Source: a virus. From it: a DNA stretch of 62,802 nt. Below the pieces are notes generated by a model. The model made no database searches and was not told where the DNA came from. It saw only the letters and a program-made list of their open reading frames with translations. Of this stretch, positions 9,409-18,537 are shown piece after piece. A program made the position numbers and the translations under genes. Positions within the stretch are counted from its first letter, which is position 1; every line of letters starts with the position of its first letter. The DNA lies in IMG/VR virus record IMGVR_UViG_3300034520_000265, positions 1 through 62,802 of that record; one strand, given 5' to 3'.

Positions 9409-10467
9409 TTATGCTCCTTGACTGGTTAATTCTTCAATCGTAATTTTCTCTTTGATTGTATTAATCAATTTATCTAGTGCAATTAGGAAGTTCTTGATAA
9501 CTTTATAATCTATATTTTTTACTTTATTAAATTGAATTTGAATTAATAGATCAATTGCTTCGTGATAAATCTGTTCTAAAGTTTCTAAGTTAATTGATGG
9601 ATATTCTTTAAGTGATTCCAAGAAATCTTGCGCTAAATTATTTGTTTCATTCTGTGTCGCAAGATTTTCTTCCGCTATCTTAGTTAATTTGTATAATATA
9701 GCTTCTATATTCTTGTCTTCAGCTTCTTTTGTTATTTTATCGTTAACTACATATACTTTCCCGTACTGCGTTGCATATTTACATATCTCTTGCGCTTGAA
9801 CAGGTGGAATACCATATTGGAACATTTTCAAAATTGTATTTTCTTTACTAAGCTTTAAAGAAGCAGTTTTAGTTTGGAACAAATAAAATTTAGTTTTATA
9901 CGATATCTCAAATTCAGGGTCAATTGCACTTGCTTTCTTTACAAAAGTAGTACCACGTGGCATAAAAAGCATTGGTGTCTTTTTCTCTGCTTCATATACA
10001 CCTGTTGGATTCTTGATTATACTACTTCCTTCCTCTAATACAACCATACCTTCTTTAAGCGATTTTAAACCCGATGTTTTTACTATACATAAACGTGGAG
10101 TTTGAAGTAAAATCTGTTCGATTCTCATTGGCTCTGTAATGTAATTCGCTTCTTTATTTAAAAAGTGTCCTATCGCACCAGTAGATAAACCTATTTGTTT
10201 GTAATCTGTATCTATTTCTTTCATGTTTTCTGTATCAATAAACTTTTGCGTTGCACTCGCTGTCTTAATTATTTCATTATCAAATGTAATCATATGCATA
10301 GGCTTTTCTTCCGCTGTCTTTACAGCGTATACCTTGAATTCAGGATTATAAGCGACATTAGAATAAAACGTTTTGCGTGTTGGTATAGAATTAACATTCA
10401 TATCATATAATTCAAGAATTTTTTTAATTTCTGCTTTTTTTACGTAATACTCTGCTATTTTTTGCAT
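9409..10467 (-). CDS. Hypothetical protein rich in K-x-A-[S/E] motifs (352 aa)
   Basis: No family recognised. By hand count it carries eight K-x-A-[S/E] tetrapeptides (KIAE, KKAE, KTAE, KTAS, KKAS, KTAS, KEAE, KIAE), the densest set in the window. The same motif is found in the protease, scaffold-like proteins and capsid protein, so this may be a proteolytically processed virion or core protein. The start is ATG 10467; the in-frame GTG nine bases upstream lies on the GAGGTGG ribosome binding site. The start overlaps the end of the preceding gene by 44 nt. Confidence 0.65.
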   Translation of the reverse strand: MQKIAEYYVKKAEIKKILELYDMNVNSIPTRKTFYSNVAYNPEFKVYAVKTAEEKPMHMITFDNEIIKTASATQKFIDTENMKEIDTDYKQIGLSTGAIGHFLNKEANYITEPMRIEQILLQTPRLCIVKTSGLKSLKEGMVVLEEGSSIIKNPTGVYEAEKKTPMLFMPRGTTFVKKASAIDPEFEISYKTKFYLFQTKTASLKLSKENTILKMFQYGIPPVQAQEICKYATQYGKVYVVNDKITKEAEDKNIEAILYKLTKIAEENLATQNETNNLAQDFLESLKEYPSINLETLEQIYHEAIDLLIQIQFNKVKNIDYKVIKNFLIALDKLINTIKEKITIEELTSQGA

Positions 10468-10645
10468 TACGGCCACCTCGCTTGTATTTATATGGTATAT
10501 TGTATTTATCTAAAAGTTCTGCATTAGATATAGATGTATAAATCTTAGGTTTACCATTAACTACTTTCCTCACACATACTATATTAAGCTCATTTAAAAG
10601 ATCTGCATATTTATTGTATTCTTTTAATTCAATCATTCCTTCCAT
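10424..10645 (-). CDS. Small hypothetical basic protein (73 aa)
   Basis: ATG 10645 follows AGGTGAGAG at good spacing; the GTG at 10654 is less likely. The C-terminus is very basic (YKYKRGGRNAKNSRVLRKKS), suggesting nucleic acid or capsid binding. It overlaps the next gene by 44 nt in another frame. Function unknown. Confidence 0.55.
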   Translation of the reverse strand: MEGMIELKEYNKYADLLNELNIVCVRKVVNGKPKIYTSISNAELLDKYNIPYKYKRGGRNAKNSRVLRKKSRN

Positions 10646-10654
10646 CTCTCTCAC

Positions 10655-11182
10655 CTACTTTTCATAAATCTCAACTTTGAAGTTCCTTTTATCAAGTGGT
10701 GTTATTTGAGCTAATTTAACCTTTCCAAAACTCGGTTGATATAATCCCATTTCTCCTAATGCAGCAAGTGGATTTTGGAATGAAGCACTTCCGCTTGTAT
10801 CAGGTGTGGATTGTCTTGCCATAATCATCTTCATTACTTCATTTGAAACAGGTAAACCAATTGACATAGGATTAATAATCAAGCGCTCTACGTTCTTTTG
10901 TGTAATTACAGCTGATTCTGTTTTACCATCAGGTGTTTGTACATACATTACATACATAGGAAGTAAATTACCATCTTTGATAGCAAATGGTACTAAAATA
11001 TTAACTGCATCAAATTTAAAATTAATATTACCTGTAACAATTTCTGAATTAACTGTTGTATCGTCGATTACAACCTGTGCATCAGTTGCAACGAAAAACG
11101 GATATTGTTTATAAAATATCTGTAAAATCGAAGTTGGCCATTCCGAACGATTTAATGGTAATTTGACTTCATTGTCTATCAT
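10655..11182 (-). CDS. Hypothetical virion-associated protein (175 aa)
   Basis: A good ribosome binding site (AAGGAGGG) precedes ATG 11182. N-terminal half beta-rich (VVIDDTTVNSEIVTGNINF). The middle has a low-complexity stretch of Ser, Gly and Ala (STPDTSGSASFQNPLAALGE). Lies between fibre A and unknown genes of the hub operon. No family recognised. Confidence 0.65.
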   Translation of the reverse strand: MIDNEVKLPLNRSEWPTSILQIFYKQYPFFVATDAQVVIDDTTVNSEIVTGNINFKFDAVNILVPFAIKDGNLLPMYVMYVQTPDGKTESAVITQKNVERLIINPMSIGLPVSNEVMKMIMARQSTPDTSGSASFQNPLAALGEMGLYQPSFGKVKLAQITPLDKRNFKVEIYEK

Positions 11183-11196
11183 TTTTAATTCCCTCC

Positions 11197-13260
11197 TTAC
11201 GGTCTAATTGTTATATCAAAATAATATCCTTGAGTTCCATCTGGTGTTACCCCTCTAAATCTAATATTAGTTACGGTCGTTATATTATCCACATAATAGT
11301 AACTCAAACCATCTATTTCTATTATGTTTCCTTTTGCATTCGGATTATCTAAATCAAAAACTAATAATTCGTTATTATTTCCCCTTGCTAGCGCACTTAA
11401 TGGTATAAACAATTTATCTTTTTCGGCCATTACATACTCATCTAATAGTATTTGTCTTTCTGGATAAATCTCAAAGTTATCAATAGAATATAAATTGATT
11501 TTTACTTCTTGTGTTTGTCCGGAAACCGTATCAGTGAATTTTACAACAGCTGTTTCTTTTATTTTTCCTTCTACATCAAGTACATTAAACTCTAATTCGC
11601 CTTCCCAACCCATTTTATCACCATTGTAACTTGGTGTAGAATTCACTAATGTAAATTTGCTTATACCACTTGCAGATATATCTAAATCAAATTGCCCAAA
11701 TGGATCTGATATAAAATATTTTACTTTTCTTTTCACTCCTTCATTCCTAGAGAAAATTAACGTCTGTGTATTTAATTCGATTTCTTCTAATTTGAAATTT
11801 TGTACATTAAATGTAATTGTATCTACACTTGTTCCAATTTTATTTCTTGCGGTTATCTTAGCTGTCCACTTTCCTTCTGCGTTGAAGGTAGTGCTCGGAA
11901 CAAGTACTACAAAATCGCCTGAATTTCTATAGTCTGTTAAAACCGGACTTGTACTGTTCGGACCATATAATTTAAATTCAACTTCTTCAACATTAGGATA
12001 AGCTGCATATTTAATTGGTATATTAATCGCTGCTTTTAAAGGTAAATCATATCTCTTCGGCGCAATGAATTTAGGTGCATAGCCAAATGCATATTCTTCC
12101 TCTTCTCTAACAATTAAATCATCAACAGTAGTATCTGGATAATTTAACTCGTAAATTATAAATAGCTTACCTGTAATAGGCATATTAGGTGTATTCCAGA
12201 AATTCATACCATAAATTGCAAATTGGTCTCCACTCCAACCAATAAATACAGGCATTTGATTAGGCGCTTTATCACTTGCAGGTACACTTTTGAAATTAGC
12301 AAATATTCCTCTAATTTTTCCAGAAAAAGGCAAAGATAAACTAACTGTGTAATATTTACCTGGAGATACAGAAAAATCCATTGCATATACAATTGCAGTT
12401 GCGTTACCTATATAATTCAAACCTGCATTTACAGATGCTTCCGGCTTTAATCCCAATTCCACAAATGGTGATTGTAATACATCATATAATCCACTATCAG
12501 AATTAACTTCTATACTTCCACCTGAGTAATTAAGCTTATATAATTCAATATTAAATGTTTTTGAAAAATAATAAGGTTCATCTTTTAACATAAAGAATTT
12601 ATAAAATTCTTCACGTGTAAAATATTCTGGATGTTCATGTTCTGCAGGAGCTAAATCATTTTCACTGTATACTGCATTTGAATTCAAATCAATTAAATTC
12701 ATTGCGTTTTGAACTGTTTCGTCAAATTGATAATATTGAGTTTCATGCCTGTGATTGATATCTGCTAAATCATTAGGAGACACTCCACCAATTATATCTG
12801 CTATATCTGCAGGTTCATCTACTTTAAAATATTCTGCATGTTCATGGTCTTTTAATGCAAAATCGGAAGCAGGGCGGTCGCCTAGTTTTAATGTCCCTAT
12901 ATACGCCTCTCCTTTTTTTACATATTCAGGATGTTCGTGATCGATCGGAGCAAGCATTTCTGGTGTTAAATATTCATCTCCAACCTTTACTGAACGAGCT
13001 TTCTCAACTGTTTCATTCTTTTTATAATACTCTGAATGCTCGTGTTCTTTTAATGATACTTCTGTGTATTTTACACCATTAATCTCTTCCGCTGTTTGAA
13101 CCAGCGGATTCTCTTCTTTGGATTGCTCCGGATCTAACATTCTGTTTATTCTCCAATTCTTTAGCGCATCTATAACTTTCCCTATACTATCAGGGATTTT
13201 ACTTAAAGATTTGTATATACCACTTTCAATTATGTAATCTAATATCTTCTTGTCCGCCAT
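11197..13260 (-). CDS. Tail fibre A with five His-x-His rungs
   Basis: 687 residues. After a helical, basic N-terminus (virion attachment?), five HxHxxY-type units occur with His pairs at 73/75, 108/110, 139/141, 170/172 and 208/210 (for example DHEHPEYV). Such units are common in phage fibres, and HxH pairs can bind metal on the trimer axis. Residues 400-490 look like an Ig-type domain, and the rest is beta-rich, probably receptor-facing. Divergently transcribed from fibre B. Confidence 0.8.
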   Translation of the reverse strand: MADKKILDYIIESGIYKSLSKIPDSIGKVIDALKNWRINRMLDPEQSKEENPLVQTAEEINGVKYTEVSLKEHEHSEYYKKNETVEKARSVKVGDEYLTPEMLAPIDHEHPEYVKKGEAYIGTLKLGDRPASDFALKDHEHAEYFKVDEPADIADIIGGVSPNDLADINHRHETQYYQFDETVQNAMNLIDLNSNAVYSENDLAPAEHEHPEYFTREEFYKFFMLKDEPYYFSKTFNIELYKLNYSGGSIEVNSDSGLYDVLQSPFVELGLKPEASVNAGLNYIGNATAIVYAMDFSVSPGKYYTVSLSLPFSGKIRGIFANFKSVPASDKAPNQMPVFIGWSGDQFAIYGMNFWNTPNMPITGKLFIIYELNYPDTTVDDLIVREEEEYAFGYAPKFIAPKRYDLPLKAAINIPIKYAAYPNVEEVEFKLYGPNSTSPVLTDYRNSGDFVVLVPSTTFNAEGKWTAKITARNKIGTSVDTITFNVQNFKLEEIELNTQTLIFSRNEGVKRKVKYFISDPFGQFDLDISASGISKFTLVNSTPSYNGDKMGWEGELEFNVLDVEGKIKETAVVKFTDTVSGQTQEVKINLYSIDNFEIYPERQILLDEYVMAEKDKLFIPLSALARGNNNELLVFDLDNPNAKGNIIEIDGLSYYYVDNITTVTNIRFRGVTPDGTQGYYFDITIRP

Positions 13261-13350
13261 TGAGATCTCTCCTCACTCTAATGTGTTCAACAACTTTTCA
13301 CTATTATACTATCATTAAAATAGAATTATGCCGAAAAAGGAGGAATAGCT
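13261..13350. promoter_or_regulatory. Divergent intergenic region, weak promoters both ways
   Basis: The only gap between fibre A (-) and fibre B (+). A palindromic-looking core ATTATACTAT at 13303-13312 gives TATAAT on the minus strand (13308-13303) and TATACT on the plus strand (13305-13310). Neither has a clear TTGACA-like box at 16-18 bp. Ribosome binding sites at both ends are strong. Likely a late promoter pair that may need a phage factor. Confidence 0.3.
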
Positions 13351-15078
13351 ATGGCTAATATTCAAGCCGCAATATCTCTGCAGTTTAATAATGAAAATAA
13401 TCCATTTGCAAAATATATAGCTGGTATGTTAACTAATGCAATGGATAATATTTCTTATTTAAACCCAATTATTCAAAAATTAGTTGATTATGCAGCTCAT
13501 TATAAGCTGCTTAATAATTCTTTGTTGAATGAATTACAAAATAATACGGAACAGTTCTTACGTGATTATCTTAACTCACGATTACCTAAGCTTTCTACAG
13601 AAATTATGAGCTTAAATCAAGTACAAAGTATATCTGTTGCTCAAACTTTAGCTTGGCTTTTAAGCGAAAGCAAGGAAGAAAATATTCCGGATTCGAGCTT
13701 TGGAGATTTTATAATCGGTGATTTTAGAATAGAAGATTTCGGAACCGCATTTTTAAAAGCAATTGTATACACCTATTTACAAGAACAACTCAATACTATT
13801 TCTGGCGAATATAAGGTTTTTCAGTTTATAAATAATAACTTTCCATCTGAAATTGATAATATCACTGATGAGATTTTTACAGCGTTGATTGGAACATTTA
13901 TAGTAACTAAACCTGAATTAGTAAATCAGTTAGTTGCATCAAAACAATATTCTAACCCATTTATCAAGACAATTACACGATTGTATGCAAATGAAATAGA
14001 TAATTTAAAAGCTTCATTTGTACAAGTAATGAAAAAATTAGAAGAAATGTCCGTAGAAGCATTCGCTACTTTAAACGGCTTTACTTCGCAAATGTATAAT
14101 TTATCTATTCAATTTGAAAAGAATCTTAAAGGGCAAGCTTTTAAAGCACAAGAAGCTGAAAAAGCAAGTTACTTAGGAACTTATGATAACCATTATTCAA
14201 TTGATGAAATCGCAATAGAGGGACATACACATAATGAATATTTAAGAAAAGACGAACCAGCTGAAGAGGCAAAGTACTTAGTTGATGAAAACGGAAATAT
14301 ATATGAAAAGAAACATTTTGCAAAGAAAGGGCATACGCATTCAGAGTATATTAATAAAAACGAAATAGTCTCTGCAGATTTTTTAATTGCACAGAATGAA
14401 AATGGTAGTAAAACACTATTAACTTCATCCGATCTTGCACCAGCTAATCATTCACATAATTATGTCTCTGCTACCGGACAGGTTATTTATGCTTTTGCTT
14501 ATACAGTAGAGCTTATGCAAGATGTCTTATTAGTTCCAAAAGGGCATAAGCATAACGGTGATTATTTGAATCGCTTGCTTAAAAAGAGTGAAATTGCATA
14601 TAATGCATTTCATTTAAATAATAAAACAGCAGATGATTTTGCTTTATCACAACATACACATGGAAATAAATACGTAACTTCAGATGAAGCTTTAGAATTA
14701 GGTGTTAGTATAGGAAGTATGCCTTGGTATAACAGTACTTCGAAAGGAATTGTAATTTACGATGAAAAGTATGGTTATACCAATCTAAAGGGTTCAATCG
14801 CTCATATTTTGTCGGGAACAATCACATTATATGGAGGTGCTCAAGTTGTCAATGTGCCTAATCCAATACATGTGCTGTATAATGTTATTTCTGGTGATAA
14901 TCTTGCTTCTATGCCTACTTACGAATTTGTAACTTCTGTTGATAACGATGGAAATGTTAAATATACCGGAGTAAGGTTTGTACCTTCAACCTCCGGTAGA
15001 ACTACTATACAATATACTATCTTCTATACCCCAGAAATGCCTGTTGATAATAGACATTTACATAAGATAAGTAGGTGA
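13351..15078 (+). CDS. Tail fibre B with five His-x-His rungs
   Basis: 575 residues. The first 280 residues are mainly helical, unlike the other fibres. Then five His pairs at 292/294, 328/330, 367/369, 399/401 and 435/437, in units such as GHTHNEYL and GHTHSEYI. The last 130 residues are beta-rich and end with HLHK. First gene of the plus-strand fibre operon; ATG 13351 after AAAGGAGG. Confidence 0.8.
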   Translation: MANIQAAISLQFNNENNPFAKYIAGMLTNAMDNISYLNPIIQKLVDYAAHYKLLNNSLLNELQNNTEQFLRDYLNSRLPKLSTEIMSLNQVQSISVAQTLAWLLSESKEENIPDSSFGDFIIGDFRIEDFGTAFLKAIVYTYLQEQLNTISGEYKVFQFINNNFPSEIDNITDEIFTALIGTFIVTKPELVNQLVASKQYSNPFIKTITRLYANEIDNLKASFVQVMKKLEEMSVEAFATLNGFTSQMYNLSIQFEKNLKGQAFKAQEAEKASYLGTYDNHYSIDEIAIEGHTHNEYLRKDEPAEEAKYLVDENGNIYEKKHFAKKGHTHSEYINKNEIVSADFLIAQNENGSKTLLTSSDLAPANHSHNYVSATGQVIYAFAYTVELMQDVLLVPKGHKHNGDYLNRLLKKSEIAYNAFHLNNKTADDFALSQHTHGNKYVTSDEALELGVSIGSMPWYNSTSKGIVIYDEKYGYTNLKGSIAHILSGTITLYGGAQVVNVPNPIHVLYNVISGDNLASMPTYEFVTSVDNDGNVKYTGVRFVPSTSGRTTIQYTIFYTPEMPVDNRHLHKISR

Positions 15079-15084
15079 TAATCT

Positions 15085-16143
15085 GTGGATGCAATAACTA
15101 CAAAAACTATTTCTGAATCTCCATTAAAAGTCGAAAGACAAGCATCAATAGAATTAAATACTGAAGCCGCTGTAATAAAACATGCTAATTTAGAATTAAA
15201 AGTTGAAAGACAAGCATCAATAGAATTAAATACTAAAGTCGCTATAATAAAACAAGCTAATTTAGATAAAACTAAATTATTAATAAAAAATGTGCCAAAA
15301 TCATATATAGAAGTTGATTATTTAAAGGCTATTTTGTCACTTATGTATCATGATTATGAAAAAGCGGCAGAAATGTTTGCTCAATTATATCAAAAAGCAT
15401 ATATCCAAATAATTGACGGTAAATATGTTATTACCGAAGGATACGAAGATACGGTTTACGCTGCTTTTGAAGAAGTTTTCGTTCAATATTTATCGGAACC
15501 AATTTTTAAATTAGGTTTAGAAAAGCCTTTAATTAAAAGCTACGATTCAACTACTCATACAGCTTTATTGCAAATTATATTAGGAGCAGCAATAGAATAT
15601 AATCCTGAGCCACCTGAAATTCCTGGTACAGATTACACTAATGTTTACTTAAGGCGAAAAGAAAAGACATTAGATCGTGCTCCGATAACATTACACATAA
15701 CCAAAGACGCAGAACATCTACATCAACCTAAATCGTTAAATGCACAAGTTGCTCGACTACAAAAAAAGAATGTAACTCAATTACTACAAGCAGAAGTTAA
15801 TCAATCTTTTATAAAAACTGCACCAACATTAGGTGCTCATATTGTTTTAACTCAATCTAAATCTATATCATTAAATACTTATTCTAATTACGGCTTTTCA
15901 TCTGGAGCACAAACCTTATACGATAGAAATAACTTAGATCAGTTTCCTTATCATCAAAATTGGCTTAAAGCAGTTAAACCTTACCTAAAAAGTGAAGTTA
16001 TTCAAACAAATCTTACTACAAATTCATGTAATGCATTATATGCTTTAGATAGATCTCAACTAACATATCATACATGGTACCACGGCAGTCTTTATCCTTC
16101 ACTTTTATGGGAATTTAACACTCCCGAGGAGGTTAACGAATGA
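15085..16143 (+). CDS. Fibre-operon protein with N-terminal tandem repeat (352 aa)
   Basis: Starts at GTG seven bases after TAGGTGA. Residues 14-61 are two copies of a 24-residue unit (begins LKVERQASIELNT). The rest is helical, with a region around HITKDAEHLHQPKS and aromatic-rich C-terminus. No family recognised. Its position between fibres suggests a fibre connector, chaperone or adaptor. Confidence 0.65.
   Translation: MDAITTKTISESPLKVERQASIELNTEAAVIKHANLELKVERQASIELNTKVAIIKQANLDKTKLLIKNVPKSYIEVDYLKAILSLMYHDYEKAAEMFAQLYQKAYIQIIDGKYVITEGYEDTVYAAFEEVFVQYLSEPIFKLGLEKPLIKSYDSTTHTALLQIILGAAIEYNPEPPEIPGTDYTNVYLRRKEKTLDRAPITLHITKDAEHLHQPKSLNAQVARLQKKNVTQLLQAEVNQSFIKTAPTLGAHIVLTQSKSISLNTYSNYGFSSGAQTLYDRNNLDQFPYHQNWLKAVKPYLKSEVIQTNLTTNSCNALYALDRSQLTYHTWYHGSLYPSLLWEFNTPEEVNE
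15124..15267 (+). repeat. 72-bp tandem duplication
   Basis: Two direct copies, 15124-15195 and 15196-15267, each beginning TTAAAAGT and nearly identical. They keep the reading frame and double a 24-residue segment, a likely recent slippage or recombination product. Confidence 0.9.
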
Positions 16144-16649
16144 TATATTTTATAGTTAATAGCTATAATACAATTCAACATCAAAAAAATATAACGCCAA
16201 TTCAATACAATACAACTAATATAGGTACTAAAGAAAGTAATGTGCGATTGTATTCGTATAAAATTTTTGATGTGTATAATTTAGTAAATAAAATGCGCTC
16301 TTCCTTCTTGCTTAATACAGAAGAATTAGTCTTTGACCCTAATGTTGTAAAAAAATACTATTACTTACAATATAATCGGCCAATTATTGATATAACGATC
16401 ACCGTAAATAGTACAGAACTAAAAGAAGGAACAGATTATATAGTTGTTCCTGATGACCTTAATACTCTCTATACCCATGACAATAAACTGCTTATTTACT
16501 TCTTTGATGATTACAATAATGCAATACTTACATTTGAAACTGCAGAAATTAAAGCTGATGACTATATTGACTTTGGACTTATAGGCGAACAAGTATACGT
16601 AAAAGCATATGTACCACATAGAGATGAGTTCTTTATAAGGAGGTTTTAA
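16140..16649 (+). CDS. Hypothetical fibre-operon protein (169 aa)
   Basis: ATG overlaps the previous stop by four bases (ATGA) after GGAGG. Predominantly beta strands, many Tyr and Asn. The middle reads PIIDITITVNSTELKEGTDY, a common pattern in phage tail and fibre domains where a strand pair is followed by LxxGxDY. Probably a small virion protein; exact role unknown. Confidence 0.62.
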   Translation: MIYFIVNSYNTIQHQKNITPIQYNTTNIGTKESNVRLYSYKIFDVYNLVNKMRSSFLLNTEELVFDPNVVKKYYYLQYNRPIIDITITVNSTELKEGTDYIVVPDDLNTLYTHDNKLLIYFFDDYNNAILTFETAEIKADDYIDFGLIGEQVYVKAYVPHRDEFFIRRF

Positions 16650-16652
16650 TAT

Positions 16653-18524
16653 ATGCCAAATATTTTTGTGAGTCGAATACACTGTGCAACTAATATTGAT
16701 GATATTACTGATTTAGATCCTAATCAAACACTTAAGTTGATTGCTTATTGCGAATCTGGATATAAATTCGCATATTGGATTGATGATAATGGAAATATAA
16801 TTAAATCTAATCCTTTTGTATTTTATGTTCCAAATAAAGATACAGTTCACCTTACTGCAGTATGTAGTAGAGCTACAGGTTTCTTAAAAGTATTCGCTCA
16901 AAATCAAAATTATGGAGTGTTTTATATAACTTATACAAAGAACGATATTGAAATATCCGAAGAACAATTAACTAATTTTTACGATATAGTTGATTTTGGT
17001 TCAAAGGTTACTTTGATTGCAGAACCGAAAGAAGGATATAAGTTTGTTGGTTGGATGTATAACGGCTCATTAATTTCTACCGATCTTATGTTTACATTTA
17101 ATATGCCTGAGGAATACGATGTGACCATTATACCTATATTCGAACTTGAAGATGTAAATATACAAATTACTTATGACAAAACGTTAGGTGCAATTAGTGG
17201 AGACGGAACATATAAAAAAGGGCAAGAAGTGACAATAGAAGCTGTTGCTAACCCTACAGCTGAATTTATCGGGTGGAAAATTAACGGTGAAATGATTTTT
17301 GAAAATCCTTATACATTTATTGCAGAACAGGATTTAATTATTGAAGCGGTACTTCAAGGTAAAACAAGTAATTTATTACTTAATGGTAATTTTATGGATT
17401 ATAACGTTGCAATTTCTACACCAAAAACAATTAATTACGGCGAATTAATTACTTTAACTGCCCCAGAGAAAATAGGTTATAAAATAAGATGGACAATCAA
17501 TGGAAGCAAGGTAATTGAAGGTGTAAGTTCAATTGAATTGCTTGGAAAAGGAGAAGATTATACAGTTAGCTTGGATTATATTGCAGTAGAAGATGCGGTT
17601 ATATATCAATACATTTATCCAAATGGAAGCGCGCAAATTACTATAAACGGTGCAAAACAAACAGGAAATACTGTAGATGTAATTATTACAGCTTTAAATA
17701 ATTCAGTTATTCAATCGGTTATTATTAATGAAACAACCTATAACGTCAATAATACAGAATTTAATATCTCTATTACACTGCTGTCTGAAAATACTATTAT
17801 AGTTAACTGCAAAGAGAATATCCAAGATGAAAATACGGATATTTTGATTCATACGTCCGATTATATTACAAAAACAATAGAGCTTCCGATTATTGATGCA
17901 TTGGAATTAAACGCAATGCCTTTGAGTGTATTTTATGAATTCTATGAAGAATCAGATTTATTTACCTTAAGTGATGGTAGTATAAGTCCATTTAAGCAGT
18001 ACATTGATATAGAGAAACTTGGAACATCACTTATGTTCAAAAACTGTAAATTTGCTGTATTAGAAACAAATGAACCTATATTAGATGTACTCGCAATCGA
18101 AAATATGACTTATGGTAGCGATTATATTCTCTTTACCTTTGAACCTCAAAACAGCTTTAGTTTTCAAAATAAAGTAATTATTGTATTTAACCCAGACACA
18201 ATAGCAACAAGTGCATCTGTAACTTATTTAACTATTAACAACAGTCAAACTATTTATGATTTATTATCAAAAGCTTCACCTCTCGGTGCAAAAATTATTT
18301 GGAAAGCACCGAGCATAATTTGGATAAAAGAGCATAACATAACAGACGAACAAAAAAAGAAAGATTTAAATAAGCAGTTATCACAATACACAAGTGAATT
18401 AATACTTCCTGATGAATTATCGAATATTACACAAGGCACATACGTTACACCTGTTTACGGGCATATAGATATTGCAGTATACAATGGTATGAACTTGAAC
18501 GGCAAACTCATTCAACTTCTTTGA
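16653..18524 (+). CDS. Adhesin-like virion protein with InlB B-type repeats
   Basis: 623 residues with about four repeats of the InlB B / Listeria-Bacteroides type (roughly 26-72, 80-164, 168-236, 240-310). Signature segments are EGYKFVGWMYNGSLISTD and AEFIGWKINGEMIFENPY, each followed by a strand ending in a small-residue beta edge. These beta-grasp modules occur in bacterial surface adhesins and some phage tail proteins. The C-terminal half is beta-rich and unrecognised. A cell-surface-binding role is inferred from the domain and its place between fibres. Confidence 0.72.
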   Translation: MPNIFVSRIHCATNIDDITDLDPNQTLKLIAYCESGYKFAYWIDDNGNIIKSNPFVFYVPNKDTVHLTAVCSRATGFLKVFAQNQNYGVFYITYTKNDIEISEEQLTNFYDIVDFGSKVTLIAEPKEGYKFVGWMYNGSLISTDLMFTFNMPEEYDVTIIPIFELEDVNIQITYDKTLGAISGDGTYKKGQEVTIEAVANPTAEFIGWKINGEMIFENPYTFIAEQDLIIEAVLQGKTSNLLLNGNFMDYNVAISTPKTINYGELITLTAPEKIGYKIRWTINGSKVIEGVSSIELLGKGEDYTVSLDYIAVEDAVIYQYIYPNGSAQITINGAKQTGNTVDVIITALNNSVIQSVIINETTYNVNNTEFNISITLLSENTIIVNCKENIQDENTDILIHTSDYITKTIELPIIDALELNAMPLSVFYEFYEESDLFTLSDGSISPFKQYIDIEKLGTSLMFKNCKFAVLETNEPILDVLAIENMTYGSDYILFTFEPQNSFSFQNKVIIVFNPDTIATSASVTYLTINNSQTIYDLLSKASPLGAKIIWKAPSIIWIKEHNITDEQKKKDLNKQLSQYTSELILPDELSNITQGTYVTPVYGHIDIAVYNGMNLNGKLIQLL

Positions 18525-18537
18525 AGGGGGATAATAT

